This document shows, piece after piece, positions 26,602-34,094 of a stretch of 64,000 nt of DNA (position 1 is its first letter; every line of letters begins with the position of its first letter). The notes under the pieces are model-generated. The model worked only from the letters and a program-made list of their open reading frames with translations, searched no databases and was not told the DNA's origin. The stretch is taken from positions 62,001-126,000 of the forward strand of contig NZ_JAUFPS010000043.1 of the NCBI RefSeq assembly GCF_030409315.1, read 5' to 3'. The DNA comes from Mucilaginibacter flavus. GTDB taxonomy: Bacteria > Bacteroidota > Bacteroidia > Sphingobacteriales > Sphingobacteriaceae. The translations under genes were made by a program, and so were the position numbers.

Positions 26602-27468
26602 ATGAAGGCGCATCTTAAAAACTACTTGTCCATCACTAAAAAAGAATGGAACGGTATGGTAGTAGTAATTATTTTAATGACATTGGTGTTAGCCGCGCCA
26701 TATGTTTATCAGGCAAACCGCAAAGATAATACAATAAATTTTAATGCCTTTGATAAAGCTGCCGCTATGCTTAATAAAGCAAAGGTTGAGTTACCAGATG
26801 ATGACCTTAACGCTGATAATAAAAGGGCTACAAATGCAGCTCTGTTTACTTTTAACCCTAACAATTTACCCTTGGCAGACTGGGAGAAGTTAGGTCTATC
26901 GGTTCACCAGGCACAGGTTATCAAAAACTACGAAGCTAAAGGCGGTAAATTTTATTCTAAAGCCGACGTTAAAAAGATGTACTCCATTACCGATGCTGAC
27001 TATAAACGCCTGGAGCCGTATATCAACCTGCCGGTAACCGAACATTATACGAAGAAAGCAGCACCCGGTGAAATCATCGAAATAAACACAGCCGACTCGG
27101 CAAAGCTGACGATGATCCGTGGTATAGGGCCATCATTCGCGCGCCGGATTGTTAAATACCGGGACAGGATAGGGGGCTTTTATAATAAAGAACAGTTGAA
27201 GGAAGTATTTGGGGTGGACGATACAAAATATGCCGAAATAAAAAATGAGGTTGCTGTAGATGCTAAGCATGTAACTAAATTAAATGCAAACACCGCCACC
27301 TTTGATCAGTTGAGGCGCTTTCCATATCTGAGTTTTAAGCAGATGAATGCTATTTTGGAGTATCGCAATCAGCATGGTGATTATGAATCGATAGCAGATA
27401 TGAAAAATATAGCCATACTTGATGACGGAATTTTGCGTAAAATTGGACCTTATTTAGTTTTCAAATGA
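26602..27468 (+). CDS. Membrane-anchored helix-hairpin-helix protein (ComEA-like)
   Basis: A 288-residue protein with one N-terminal membrane helix (about 19-36, MVVVIILMTLVLAAPYVY) and three helix-hairpin-helix units: about 90-125 (LGLSVHQAQVIKNYEAKGGKF), 160-200 (INTADSAKLTMIRGIGPSFA) and 230-285. These motifs bind DNA backbone in ComEA, but Bacteroidota proteins of this type are untested. It overlaps apt by four bases (ATGA), so the two are coupled. Confidence 0.85.
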   Translation: MKAHLKNYLSITKKEWNGMVVVIILMTLVLAAPYVYQANRKDNTINFNAFDKAAAMLNKAKVELPDDDLNADNKRATNAALFTFNPNNLPLADWEKLGLSVHQAQVIKNYEAKGGKFYSKADVKKMYSITDADYKRLEPYINLPVTEHYTKKAAPGEIIEINTADSAKLTMIRGIGPSFARRIVKYRDRIGGFYNKEQLKEVFGVDDTKYAEIKNEVAVDAKHVTKLNANTATFDQLRRFPYLSFKQMNAILEYRNQHGDYESIADMKNIAILDDGILRKIGPYLVFK

Positions 27469-27992
27469 TAACCGAGCAAATAAAAAAGGCCATCCGCGAT
27501 ATTCCCGACTTCCCTAAACCGGGAATCATTTTTAAAGATATAACACCAATTTTGAAAGACCCCGCACTGTGCGATAATATTATTAATGCCTTTGTTGAAC
27601 AATTAAAAGATACCCGTATAGATGTGATAGCAGGGATTGAGAGTCGTGGGTTTTTATTTGGCTTAACATTGGCTACCAAATTAGGTATACCCTTTGTACC
27701 CATACGCAAGGCTGGTAAATTGCCCTATACTATAAAACGTAAAGCATATAAATTAGAATATGGCGAAGCCGTTATAGAATGCCATACCGACGCGTTTGAA
27801 CCCGGACAGCATGTATTGATCCACGACGATTTGCTTGCCACCGGCGGTACGGTAACCGCAGCCAGCGAATTGATACAGGAAATGGGCGGTATTGTGGCCG
27901 GCTTTTCTTTTGTGGTTGAATTGGGATTTTTAAATGGTAGGGAAAGGATAAGTCCGATTAGTGACACTTTGGTGGTGTTGGCGGAATATTAG
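27465..27992 (+). CDS. apt: Adenine phosphoribosyltransferase
   Basis: The 175-residue protein begins ITEQIKKAIRDIPDFPKPGI, the usual Apt N-terminus, and carries the PRPP-binding loop HVLIHDDLLATGGTVTAA (about 116-133) and FKDITPIL. It salvages adenine to AMP. The length is standard. A large hairpin element begins 29 bases after the stop. Confidence 0.96.
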   Translation: MITEQIKKAIRDIPDFPKPGIIFKDITPILKDPALCDNIINAFVEQLKDTRIDVIAGIESRGFLFGLTLATKLGIPFVPIRKAGKLPYTIKRKAYKLEYGEAVIECHTDAFEPGQHVLIHDDLLATGGTVTAASELIQEMGGIVAGFSFVVELGFLNGRERISPISDTLVVLAEY

Positions 27993-28021
27993 TTGCTTTA
28001 TTAGTAAGTAGTAAGATTCTT

Positions 28022-28138
28022 TCTGAACCGGGATTAAGCAGATTTATCAGATTAAAGAGGATTTTGATTTGCGTGCGGATTTCTGTTTGCAAATCAAAAT
28101 CCAAAAAATCTGATGAATCTGCTTAATCCCGGTTCAGA
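28022..28138. repeat. Near-perfect 117-base hairpin after apt
   Basis: The 32-base arms 28022-28053 and 28107-28138 are reverse complements with one G-T difference; they begin TCTGAACCGGGATTAAGCAG. Inside, GGATTTTGATTTGC (28059-28072) pairs exactly with 28089-28102. The loop is 16 bases. Fragments of the arm sequence recur at 28140-28182 (TTCTGATTCAGACAAT). It may also end apt transcription. Confidence 0.85.
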
Positions 28139-28182
28139 CAATATTCTGAAAATTCTTTAATCTTTAATTCTGATTCAGACAA

Positions 28183-28268
28183 TCGCGTTAGGGATAGGAG
28201 TGGATACCTGCCCCGCGCGTAAAGCCTGCAGGCGTATGAACGGATAGCCCGGCCGCAGGCAACGCCCG
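28183..28268. ncRNA. Candidate structured RNA or repeat (GCGTTAGGGATAG block)
   Basis: A GC-rich patch in AT-rich DNA. GCGTT (28185-28189) can pair with AACGC (28261-28265), enclosing GCCTGCAGGC (28224-28233) and a CGGATAGCCC segment. Blocks spelled GGGATAG...GTGGATA...CGGATAGCCC seem to recur between genes in Bacteroidota as I remember them; this is not verified. A 67-residue minus-strand frame over it looks accidental. Confidence 0.4.
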
Positions 28269-28484
28269 TGAATCTGAAAATCGGTTTAGCAAACGCCAGT
28301 TTTTGTTTAGCACATTTTAGCAAAAAATATTTTTAATTTCTTTTTCGCCCCAAAAACCACCCTATTTAAACTAAACCTATTTTCCATACCCGATACCGTT
28401 TTGTACTAAATTTCAGTGCGATTTTATTGAAACCAAGCTGATAATTAAATCGTTAATTTGTATAACCAGTTATATAAATTTAGT

Positions 28485-29663
28485 ATGGAAACCTTACTTT
28501 CAGACGGCCCGGCTTTAGGCGGGTTCGACTTTTCCGCAAGCGAAAATCAGCGCATGGTAGGCCAAATGGCCAAAGACTTTGCCGAACGCAGTATTAAACC
28601 CCATGTAATGGAATGGGATGAGGCCCAGCATTTCCCCATCGAACTATTTAAACAATTAGGCGAACTTGGTATGATGGGCGTAGTAGTGCCCGAAATTTAC
28701 GGAGGATCGGGCTTTGGCTACTTTGAATATGTTACCGTTATTGTGGAGATTGCCAAAGTATGCGGCGCTATTGGTTTATCGGTTGCCGCGCATAACTCGC
28801 TTTGTACCGGCCACATCCTGGCTTTTGGCAATGAAGAACAAAAGCATAAATGGCTACCCAAGTTGGCTACCGCCGAATGGTTGGGCGCCTGGGGGCTTAC
28901 CGAGGCCAACACCGGATCAGACGCCCTCGGGATGAATACCACCGCCGTTTTAGATGGCGACTACTACATAGTTAACGGCTCCAAAAACTGGATTACCCAT
29001 GGTAAAAGTGGCGATGTGGCTGTGGTGATGGTGCGTACCGGCAATAAAGGTGATTCGCATGGTATCTCTGCTCTGGTAATTGAAAAAGGTACGCCCGGTT
29101 TTACCCATGGAAAAAAGGAAAACAAGTTGGGTATGCGCGCCTCTGAAACTACGGAGCTGATCTTTGATAATTGCCAGGTACCGAAAGAAAATTTGTTGGG
29201 TGTGGAAGGCGAAGGCTTTAAACAAGCCATGGCGGTGCTGGATGGTGGCCGTATTTCTATAGCGGCATTATCCCTTGGGATTGCTAAAGGTGCTTTTGAG
29301 GCCGCGGTAAATTACTCAAAGGAGCGTAAGCAGTTTGGGCAATCGATAAGTAATTTTCAGGGTATCGCCTTTAAACTGGCCGACATGGCCACCGAAATTG
29401 AAGCCGCCGAACTATTGATTATGCAAGCCGCCGATTTGAAGAACCGTCACCTGCCGGTAACCAAACAATCGGCCATGGCCAAATATTTTGCATCAGAAAC
29501 CGCGGTACGCGCGGCTACGGAAGCTGTACAGATCTTCGGCGGTTATGGCTATACTAAAGATTTCCCTGTAGAAAAATATTACCGTGATGCTAAGTTGTGT
29601 ACTATAGGAGAGGGGACGAGCGAGATTCAGAAAATTGTAATTAGCAGGGAGGTGTTGAGGTGA
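28485..29663 (+). CDS. Acyl-CoA dehydrogenase
   Basis: I start at ATG 28485 (METLLSDGPALGGFDFS), giving 392 residues; a TTG 27 bases upstream lies in TTAATTTG, which looks like the -7 promoter box. Typical elements follow: FAD-binding WGLTEANTGSDA (about 139-150), WITHG, the ERKQFGQSISNFQ segment and GGYGYTKDFPVEKYYRDAK. The catalytic Glu of the medium/short-chain group is in GEGTSEIQ near the C-terminus. It oxidises acyl-CoA in fatty-acid or branched-chain amino-acid breakdown; the chain length is not readable. Confidence 0.94.
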   Translation: METLLSDGPALGGFDFSASENQRMVGQMAKDFAERSIKPHVMEWDEAQHFPIELFKQLGELGMMGVVVPEIYGGSGFGYFEYVTVIVEIAKVCGAIGLSVAAHNSLCTGHILAFGNEEQKHKWLPKLATAEWLGAWGLTEANTGSDALGMNTTAVLDGDYYIVNGSKNWITHGKSGDVAVVMVRTGNKGDSHGISALVIEKGTPGFTHGKKENKLGMRASETTELIFDNCQVPKENLLGVEGEGFKQAMAVLDGGRISIAALSLGIAKGAFEAAVNYSKERKQFGQSISNFQGIAFKLADMATEIEAAELLIMQAADLKNRHLPVTKQSAMAKYFASETAVRAATEAVQIFGGYGYTKDFPVEKYYRDAKLCTIGEGTSEIQKIVISREVLR

Positions 29664-29716
29664 GTATAAACGAAGTAAGATAAAGAAATTCTCAGAGTTG
29701 AATAAATATTCTTAAA

Positions 29717-29974
29717 ATGATAACTGACGAAGAATTAAATATAATAGAACAAAGGTGCGCGAATACGCAAAACGGCCCTTGGAAAGCTTACATAGAAAAT
29801 CGCGATCATCAAAGCGGAGGGAATTTCATAATGACCGGTGAAGGAGCCGAAAGAGAAGAAGATATTGAAATGATGGGGGCTACTATTGCCGACTACGATT
29901 TTATTGCAAATGCCAAACAAGATATTCCCACGTTAATCAGCGAGATACGGAAGTTAAAAGCGATGTTGAGTTAA
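29717..29974 (+). CDS. Small hypothetical protein (NGPW...DYDFIANAKQDIP type)
   Basis: An 85-residue acidic protein. The pattern RCANTQNGPWKAYIEN, then DYDFIANAKQDIPTLISEI, resembles short phage and chromosomal proteins in which a GPW motif is followed by FIA.AR.D.P.L. No function is known. It has no signal peptide. No phage genes surround it. Confidence 0.65.
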   Translation: MITDEELNIIEQRCANTQNGPWKAYIENRDHQSGGNFIMTGEGAEREEDIEMMGATIADYDFIANAKQDIPTLISEIRKLKAMLS

Positions 29975-30010
29975 ACTATCAAACCCACTCAACTAAATTC
30001 ACCTTACCTA

Positions 30011-30041
30011 TTTGATATTCAAAACCAAATACTTAACTTTG
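30011..30041 (+). promoter_or_regulatory. rpsU promoter
   Basis: TTTG at 30011-30014 and TAACTTTG at 30034-30041 with a 19-base spacer match the Bacteroidota consensus. The transcript would start near 30047. Confidence 0.78.
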
Positions 30042-30053
30042 CCCTCCCTTGAA

Positions 30054-30059
30054 AGGAGG
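30054..30059 (+). promoter_or_regulatory. Strong Shine-Dalgarno of rpsU
   Basis: AGGAGG, within AAAGGAGGT, is a full match to the 16S 3' end, 12 bases before the ATG at 30072. Such sites are rare in this window. CCTCC at 30043-30047 could pair with it over a seven-base loop if the transcript includes it. In Flavobacterium, rpsU keeps a strong Shine-Dalgarno for autoregulation by S21. Confidence 0.8.
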
Positions 30060-30071
30060 TATTTAGGAATT

Positions 30072-30263
30072 ATGATCATTATTAACGTAAAAGACGGCGA
30101 ATCATTAGACAAAGCATTGAAACGCTTCAAAAAGAAATTTGAAAAAACCGGTGTTTTAAGAGAACTACGCAGTCGTCAGGCATTTGAGAAAAAGTCTGTA
30201 ACCCGTCGTCATGTTGTTAAACATGCTATCTACAAACAAGGTATGAATATCGAAACTGTTTAA
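30072..30263 (+). CDS. rpsU: 30S ribosomal protein S21
   Basis: The start is ATG 30072, preceded by a strong Shine-Dalgarno; the frame extends further upstream but across the promoter. The 63-residue protein begins MIIINVKDGESLDKALKRFKK and is basic, as bS21 is. S21 sits near the 3' end of 16S rRNA; in Bacteroidota ribosomes it helps hide the anti-Shine-Dalgarno, which explains why most genes lack that signal. It is separated by 77 bases from the Xer gene. Confidence 0.95.
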   Translation: MIIINVKDGESLDKALKRFKKKFEKTGVLRELRSRQAFEKKSVTRRHVVKHAIYKQGMNIETV

Positions 30264-30340
30264 TTGTAAAATTTTCAGTTTTCTTAACACTATATTAAAA
30301 CTATTTGTACATTCAATCTCTGGATGTTCAAATAGTTTTT

Positions 30341-31252
30341 ATGTTTTTAGCGCGTTTTATCCAATATATTCAGTACGAAAAACGGTATTCACCGCACACC
30401 GTATCGGCCTATGAATCAGACCTGGATCAGTTCATGCGCTTCCTCAATAATCCGGGCAACGTAAGCCCCGCGCCAGAGCCAACTATTACCCATCCCGATC
30501 AAATAAGTTACCACGATATCCGTAATTGGATGGTTGAGCTTATTGATAACAAAATAACCGGCCGCTCTGTAAACCGCAAAATGGCCACCCTGCGCAAATA
30601 TTTTAAGTTTTTAATGCAAGAGGGTGTTATTACACAAAATCCAACCTCAAAAATCCGGTCGCAAAAAGTACCCAAGCAGCTTCCTGTTGTTGTGGAAGGC
30701 GAAAGCCTGGCCAAAATGCTGGATGATGGTAAAATTTTTACAAATGATTTTACGGGCATTCGCGATAAGCTGGTAATTGAAATACTGTTTGGCACCGGCA
30801 TGCGTTTGGCCGAACTATTGGGCCTGAAAGACAGTGATGTTAACGACTATGAAGGCACTTTAAAGGTGTTAGGCAAACGCAACAAAGAACGCATTATTCC
30901 CATCAATACCGAGCTTAGGATATTGCTTGGGCAATACCTGGAGTTAAAGAAAAATGAAAATTTTGATAACAATTCCTTAATGTTAATCGTTACAAGTAAA
31001 GGTGCCAAGGCCTACCCAAATCTAATTTACCTGATAGTGCAGAAATACCTTTCAAACATATCAACCCAAAATAAACGAAGCCCTCATGTACTGAGGCACA
31101 CATTTGCAACAAGCTTATTAAACAATGGAGCCGACCTGAACTCCATTAAAGAACTTTTGGGCCACGCCAACCTGAGCGCGACCCAGATTTATACACACAA
31201 TTCAGTTGAACGATTAAAGTCTATTTACAAACAAGCCCATCCAAAGGCGTAA
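30341..31252 (+). CDS. xerC: Tyrosine recombinase, XerC/XerD type
   Basis: I start at ATG 30341, giving 303 residues, the usual Xer length; the longer frame begins at a TTG. The N-terminal SAM-like core-binding domain (FIQYIQYEKRYSPHTVSAYESD) is followed by the catalytic domain with Arg155 (GTGMRLAELLGL), Lys179, His249 and Arg252 (SPHVLRHTFATSLL), His275 (LLGHANL) and the nucleophile Tyr284 (QIYTHNS). It probably resolves chromosome dimers at dif. XerC versus XerD is not decided by sequence here. It lies 13 bases before hpf. Confidence 0.9.
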   Translation: MFLARFIQYIQYEKRYSPHTVSAYESDLDQFMRFLNNPGNVSPAPEPTITHPDQISYHDIRNWMVELIDNKITGRSVNRKMATLRKYFKFLMQEGVITQNPTSKIRSQKVPKQLPVVVEGESLAKMLDDGKIFTNDFTGIRDKLVIEILFGTGMRLAELLGLKDSDVNDYEGTLKVLGKRNKERIIPINTELRILLGQYLELKKNENFDNNSLMLIVTSKGAKAYPNLIYLIVQKYLSNISTQNKRSPHVLRHTFATSLLNNGADLNSIKELLGHANLSATQIYTHNSVERLKSIYKQAHPKA

Positions 31253-31265
31253 CACAGGAGGAAAC

Positions 31266-31613
31266 ATGAAAATTACAGTGCAATCAATTCATTTTACCGC
31301 AGACAAGAAATTATTGGATTTTATTCAGAAGAAAGCTGATAAACTGGATACCTTTTATGATCACATTATTAGTGGTGAAGTTTACTTAAAGCTTGAAAAT
31401 GTGGAAGATGAAGCTAATAAGATAGCCGAGATTAAACTATTGCTGCCGGGCAACCAGATTTTTGCCAAAGAAAAGTGTAAAAGCTTTGAAGAAGCAACAG
31501 ATTTGGCCATTGAAAGCTTGCGCAAGCAGATTGAAAAGCATAAACAGAAGAAAACTATCGCCGCTGCTGCAGCCAAAAAAGCTATTTTAACAGAAGCAGA
31601 AGACGAATTTTAA
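31266..31613 (+). CDS. hpf: Ribosome hibernation-promoting factor (short HPF/RaiA)
   Basis: A 115-residue protein of the short HPF class: MKITVQSIHFTADKKLLDFI, then a beta-alpha-beta-beta-beta-alpha fold, and a Lys-rich end (KHKQKKTIAAAAAKK). It binds the 30S decoding region in stationary phase. AGGAGG at 31256-31261 lies four bases before the ATG, a rare Shine-Dalgarno in this window. It is in an apparent operon with the Xer gene. Confidence 0.92.
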   Translation: MKITVQSIHFTADKKLLDFIQKKADKLDTFYDHIISGEVYLKLENVEDEANKIAEIKLLLPGNQIFAKEKCKSFEEATDLAIESLRKQIEKHKQKKTIAAAAAKKAILTEAEDEF

Positions 31614-31640
31614 TATAAAAACGGCCATTTTATGGTTAAA

Positions 31641-31672
31641 ATCGACAGGTTTACCGCCTGTCGATTTTTTTT
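31641..31672 (+). terminator. Rho-independent terminator after hpf
   Basis: ATCGACAGG (31641-31649) and CCTGTCGAT (31657-31665), loop of seven, then seven or more T. Confidence 0.92.
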
Positions 31673-31682
31673 GATAAAAAAT

Positions 31683-31712
31683 TTTGCAGTGGAGTAAATT
31701 TTTGTAGATTTG
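31683..31712 (+). promoter_or_regulatory. Promoter of the tRNA-tuf cluster
   Basis: TTTTG ending at 31686 and TAGATTTG at 31705-31712, spacer 18, is one of the best consensus promoters in the window. A weaker second box TAGTTTTG lies at 31797-31804. Confidence 0.8.
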
Positions 31713-31862
31713 CAATCCCTTTCAGAGAGGTGCCAGCGTAGTAAAATACCTCGGAAAACTTTTTGAAAATAGTTCTTTAAAATATAAAAAACTTATTAGT
31801 TTTGCGCCTCGATTAACGGAGCCCCTAAGGGTAACAATAATTGAAACGGCAAATTAAAATAA
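31713..31862 (+). promoter_or_regulatory. Leader of the tRNA-tuf transcript with boxA-like site
   Basis: The 150-base leader includes GTTCTTTAAAAT at about 31772-31783, similar to the boxA antitermination element of rRNA leaders. It also has a small hairpin GAGGT (31727-31731) with ACCTC (31748-31752). Function is inferred. Confidence 0.4.
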
Positions 31863-31935
31863 GCCTCCTTAGCTCAGCTGGTAGAGCGACTGACTTGTAA
31901 TCAGTAGGTCATTGGTTCGATCCCGATAGGAGGCT
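31863..31935 (+). tRNA. tRNA-Thr (anticodon TGT)
   Basis: A 73-base cloverleaf: acceptor GCCTCCT pairs with AGGAGGC (31928-31934). The anticodon arm is ACTGA-CTTGTAA-TCAGT, anticodon TGT; the T arm contains GGTTCGATCC. CCA is not encoded. It is the first of four tRNA genes before tuf. Confidence 0.97.
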
Positions 31936-32001
31936 CAGTTTTTTTCGGAGATATAATGTTTAGCTTCAACTTTGGACATTATAAATCCGGATCAAACTAA
32001 T

Positions 32002-32082
32002 GGGGAGATACCAGAGCGGTCAAATGGGGCGGACTGTAAATCCGCTGCTTCGGCTACGAAGGTTCGAATCCTTCTCTCCCCA
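32002..32082 (+). tRNA. tRNA-Tyr (anticodon GTA)
   Basis: An 81-base class II tRNA: acceptor GGGGAGA with TCTCCCC (32075-32081), anticodon arm GCGGA-CTGTAAA-TCCGC giving GTA, and a long variable arm (GCTGCTTCGGCTAC). Discriminator A; no encoded CCA. Confidence 0.97.
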
Positions 32083-32094
32083 CTTATTAAGTAG

Positions 32095-32209
32095 GCAGTT
32101 TTCAGTTTTCAGATAGCATCAGTTATCCGATTATTGAGAACTGCTAACTTGATTAAAGGAGGTTTATCAACTTGTATTATCAGTAAGCTTATTGCCAACT
32201 GAAAACTGC
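32095..32209. repeat. 13-base inverted repeat in the Tyr-Gly tRNA spacer
   Basis: GCAGTTTTCAGTT (32095-32107) and AACTGAAAACTGC (32197-32209) are perfect complements; shorter copies of the same word (CAGTTTTCAG, GGCAAACTGAAA) lie beside them. It could fold between the two tRNAs and expose them to processing. Confidence 0.75.
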
Positions 32210-32232
32210 AAATGGCAAACTGAAATAAACAA

Positions 32233-32305
32233 GCGGAAGTAGCTCAGTTGGTAGAGCGATAGCCTTCCAAGCTATAGGTCGCGAGTTCGAACCTCGTCTT
32301 CCGCT
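32233..32305 (+). tRNA. tRNA-Gly (anticodon TCC)
   Basis: A 73-base cloverleaf: acceptor GCGGAAG with CTTCCGC (32298-32304), anticodon arm ATAGC-CTTCCAA-GCTAT, anticodon TCC, T arm with GAGTTCGAACCTC. Confidence 0.97.
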
Positions 32306-32309
32306 CGGT

Positions 32310-32396
32310 TGGTTCATTAGTCGGTTAGTTCATTTGTTCATTAGTGGCGGCCGGAACAGACCAATGAACTAATAAACGAGTGAACCAATGAACAAA
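32310..32396. repeat. Word-repeat inverted structure in the Gly-Thr tRNA spacer
   Basis: Variants of GGTTCATTAGT and GTTCATTTGTTCATTAGT (left arm) face their complements ACCAATGAACTAAT and GTGAACCAATGAAC (right arm) around GGCGGCCGGAAC. It fills the space between two tRNA genes. Confidence 0.7.
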
Positions 32397-32402
32397 AAAT
32401 AA

Positions 32403-32474
<72 letters not shown>

Positions 32475-32533
32475 CAATAAGATTAAAAGAATACATTTTT
32501 AAGTAAAAATTAACCTACAAATAATTATAAATC

Positions 32534-33721
32534 ATGGCAAAAGAAAAGTTTGACCGCAGTAAACCGCACTTAAACATCGGTACAATCGGTCACGTTGACC
32601 ACGGCAAAACAACCCTTACTGCAGCTATCACTAAAGTATTAGCTGATGCAGGTTTATCAGAAGCTCGTTCATTTGATTCAATTGACTCAGCTCCTGAAGA
32701 AAAAGAACGTGGTATTACCATCAACACGGCTCACGTTGAGTATTCAACCGCAAACCGTCACTATGCTCACGTTGACTGTCCAGGTCACGCGGATTATGTG
32801 AAAAACATGGTTACCGGTGCTGCTCAGATGGACGGTGCAATCATTGTGGTTGCTGCAACTGATGGTCCGATGCCACAAACCCGCGAGCACATCCTGTTAG
32901 CACGTCAGGTAGGTGTACCTGCACTTGTTGTTTTCATGAACAAGGTTGACATGGTTGATGATCCGGAATTATTAGAATTAGTAGAAATGGAAATTCGTGA
33001 ATTATTATCATTCTACGAATATCCAGGTGATGATATCCCAGTGATCCAAGGTTCTGCATTAGGCGGCCTTAACGGTGATCCTACCTGGGTTGCTAAAATC
33101 ATGGAGTTGATGGATGCAGTTGATGCTTACATCCCAATCCCTCCACGTTTGACAGATCTTCCTTTCTTAATGCCTGTTGAAGACGTATTCTCAATCACTG
33201 GTCGTGGTACTGTTGCTACCGGTCGTATTGAGCGTGGTGTAATCAACTCAGGTGAGCAAGTTGACATCCTTGGTATGGGTGCAGAAAACTTGAAATCAAC
33301 TGTAACTGGTGTTGAGATGTTCCGTAAGATCCTTGATCGCGGCGAAGCTGGTGACAACGTAGGTTTATTGTTACGTGGTATTGAAAAAACTGATATCCGT
33401 CGTGGTATGGTTATTTGCAAACCAGGTTCAGTAACTCCACACACTGATTTCAAAGCAGAAGTTTACGTATTATCAAAAGCAGAAGGTGGCCGTCACACTC
33501 CATTCTTCAACAAATACCGTCCGCAATTCTATTTCCGTACAACTGACGTAACTGGTGAGATTTCATTAGCCGAAGGTGTAGAAATGGTTATGCCAGGTGA
33601 TAACGTTACCATCACTGTAAAGCTGATCAACGCTATCGCGATGGAAAAAGGCTTACGTTTCGCTATCCGTGAAGGTGGCAGAACAGTAGGTGCTGGTCAG
33701 GTAACTGAAATATTGAAATAA
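32534..33721 (+). CDS. tuf: Elongation factor Tu
   Basis: The 395-residue GTPase has G1 GHVDHGKT (19-26), the RGITI switch, DCPGH (about 81-85), NKVD (about 136-139) and the two C-terminal beta barrels ending GAGQVTEILK. It delivers aminoacyl-tRNA to the ribosome. Codon use is strongly biased, as expected for high expression. It is probably cotranscribed with the four upstream tRNAs. Confidence 0.98.
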   Translation: MAKEKFDRSKPHLNIGTIGHVDHGKTTLTAAITKVLADAGLSEARSFDSIDSAPEEKERGITINTAHVEYSTANRHYAHVDCPGHADYVKNMVTGAAQMDGAIIVVAATDGPMPQTREHILLARQVGVPALVVFMNKVDMVDDPELLELVEMEIRELLSFYEYPGDDIPVIQGSALGGLNGDPTWVAKIMELMDAVDAYIPIPPRLTDLPFLMPVEDVFSITGRGTVATGRIERGVINSGEQVDILGMGAENLKSTVTGVEMFRKILDRGEAGDNVGLLLRGIEKTDIRRGMVICKPGSVTPHTDFKAEVYVLSKAEGGRHTPFFNKYRPQFYFRTTDVTGEISLAEGVEMVMPGDNVTITVKLINAIAMEKGLRFAIREGGRTVGAGQVTEILK

Positions 33722-33743
33722 CAATTTCAAAAAGGTTAATTGG

Positions 33744-33779
33744 AAACATAAGTTTACCGTTAAAAGTAAACTTATGTTT
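33744..33779 (+). terminator. Hairpin between tuf and tRNA-Trp
   Basis: AAACATAAGTTTAC (33744-33757) and GTAAACTTATGTTT (33766-33779) are perfect 14-base complements; a short T-rich stretch follows. It may end or attenuate the tuf transcript, or mark a processing site before the tRNA. Confidence 0.7.
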
Positions 33780-33798
33780 TCTTATTATAATAATATAC

Positions 33799-33869
33799 AC
33801 GGGAATAGTTCAACGGTAGAATAGAGGTCTCCAAAACCTTTGATCAGGGTTCGAATCCTTGTTCCCGTG
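33799..33869 (+). tRNA. tRNA-Trp (anticodon CCA)
   Basis: A 71-base cloverleaf: acceptor ACGGGAA with TTCCCGT (33862-33868), U8 in place, anticodon loop CTCCAAA with CCA, discriminator G. It sits directly before secE, as in many bacteria. Confidence 0.96.
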
Positions 33870-33886
33870 CATAAAGCAACAATTAG

Positions 33887-34078
33887 ATGGCTGGCGTAGC
33901 AGAATATATTAAAGAATCATACATCGAGTTAACTGAAAAGGTAACCTGGCCAACCTGGCGCGAGTTGCAAAGCAGTGCCGTATTGGTACTGGTTGCTGCT
34001 ATTATCATCGCCATGGTTATTTTAGGTATGGATCAAATCATAGCTTACCTGCTTAAGGCTTTTTATTCACTTACATAA
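33887..34078 (+). CDS. secE: Preprotein translocase subunit SecE
   Basis: A 63-residue protein with the SecE pattern: an amphipathic segment EYIKESYIELTEKVTWPTWREL, where the TWP motif is diagnostic, then one membrane helix (about 34-52). It clamps SecY. It is followed by nusG, the standard pairing. No Shine-Dalgarno is present. Confidence 0.95.
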   Translation: MAGVAEYIKESYIELTEKVTWPTWRELQSSAVLVLVAAIIIAMVILGMDQIIAYLLKAFYSLT

Positions 34079-34094
34079 TATTTAGGAGATAACG

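Noticed and set aside
28123..28323. Minus-strand frame of 66 codons after apt
   Set aside because: It overlaps the hairpin element and the GC-rich structured block, and its Arg/Cys-rich product looks like a translation of repeat DNA.
29717..29974. Prophage remnant suggested by the phage-like small protein
   Set aside because: No integrase, structural gene or attachment site is nearby; the Xer gene is a housekeeping recombinase.
31722..31752. Stretch GAGAGGTGCCAGCGTAG resembling the 5' half of a serine tRNA
   Set aside because: No anticodon arm or T arm follows; it is more simply part of the leader.
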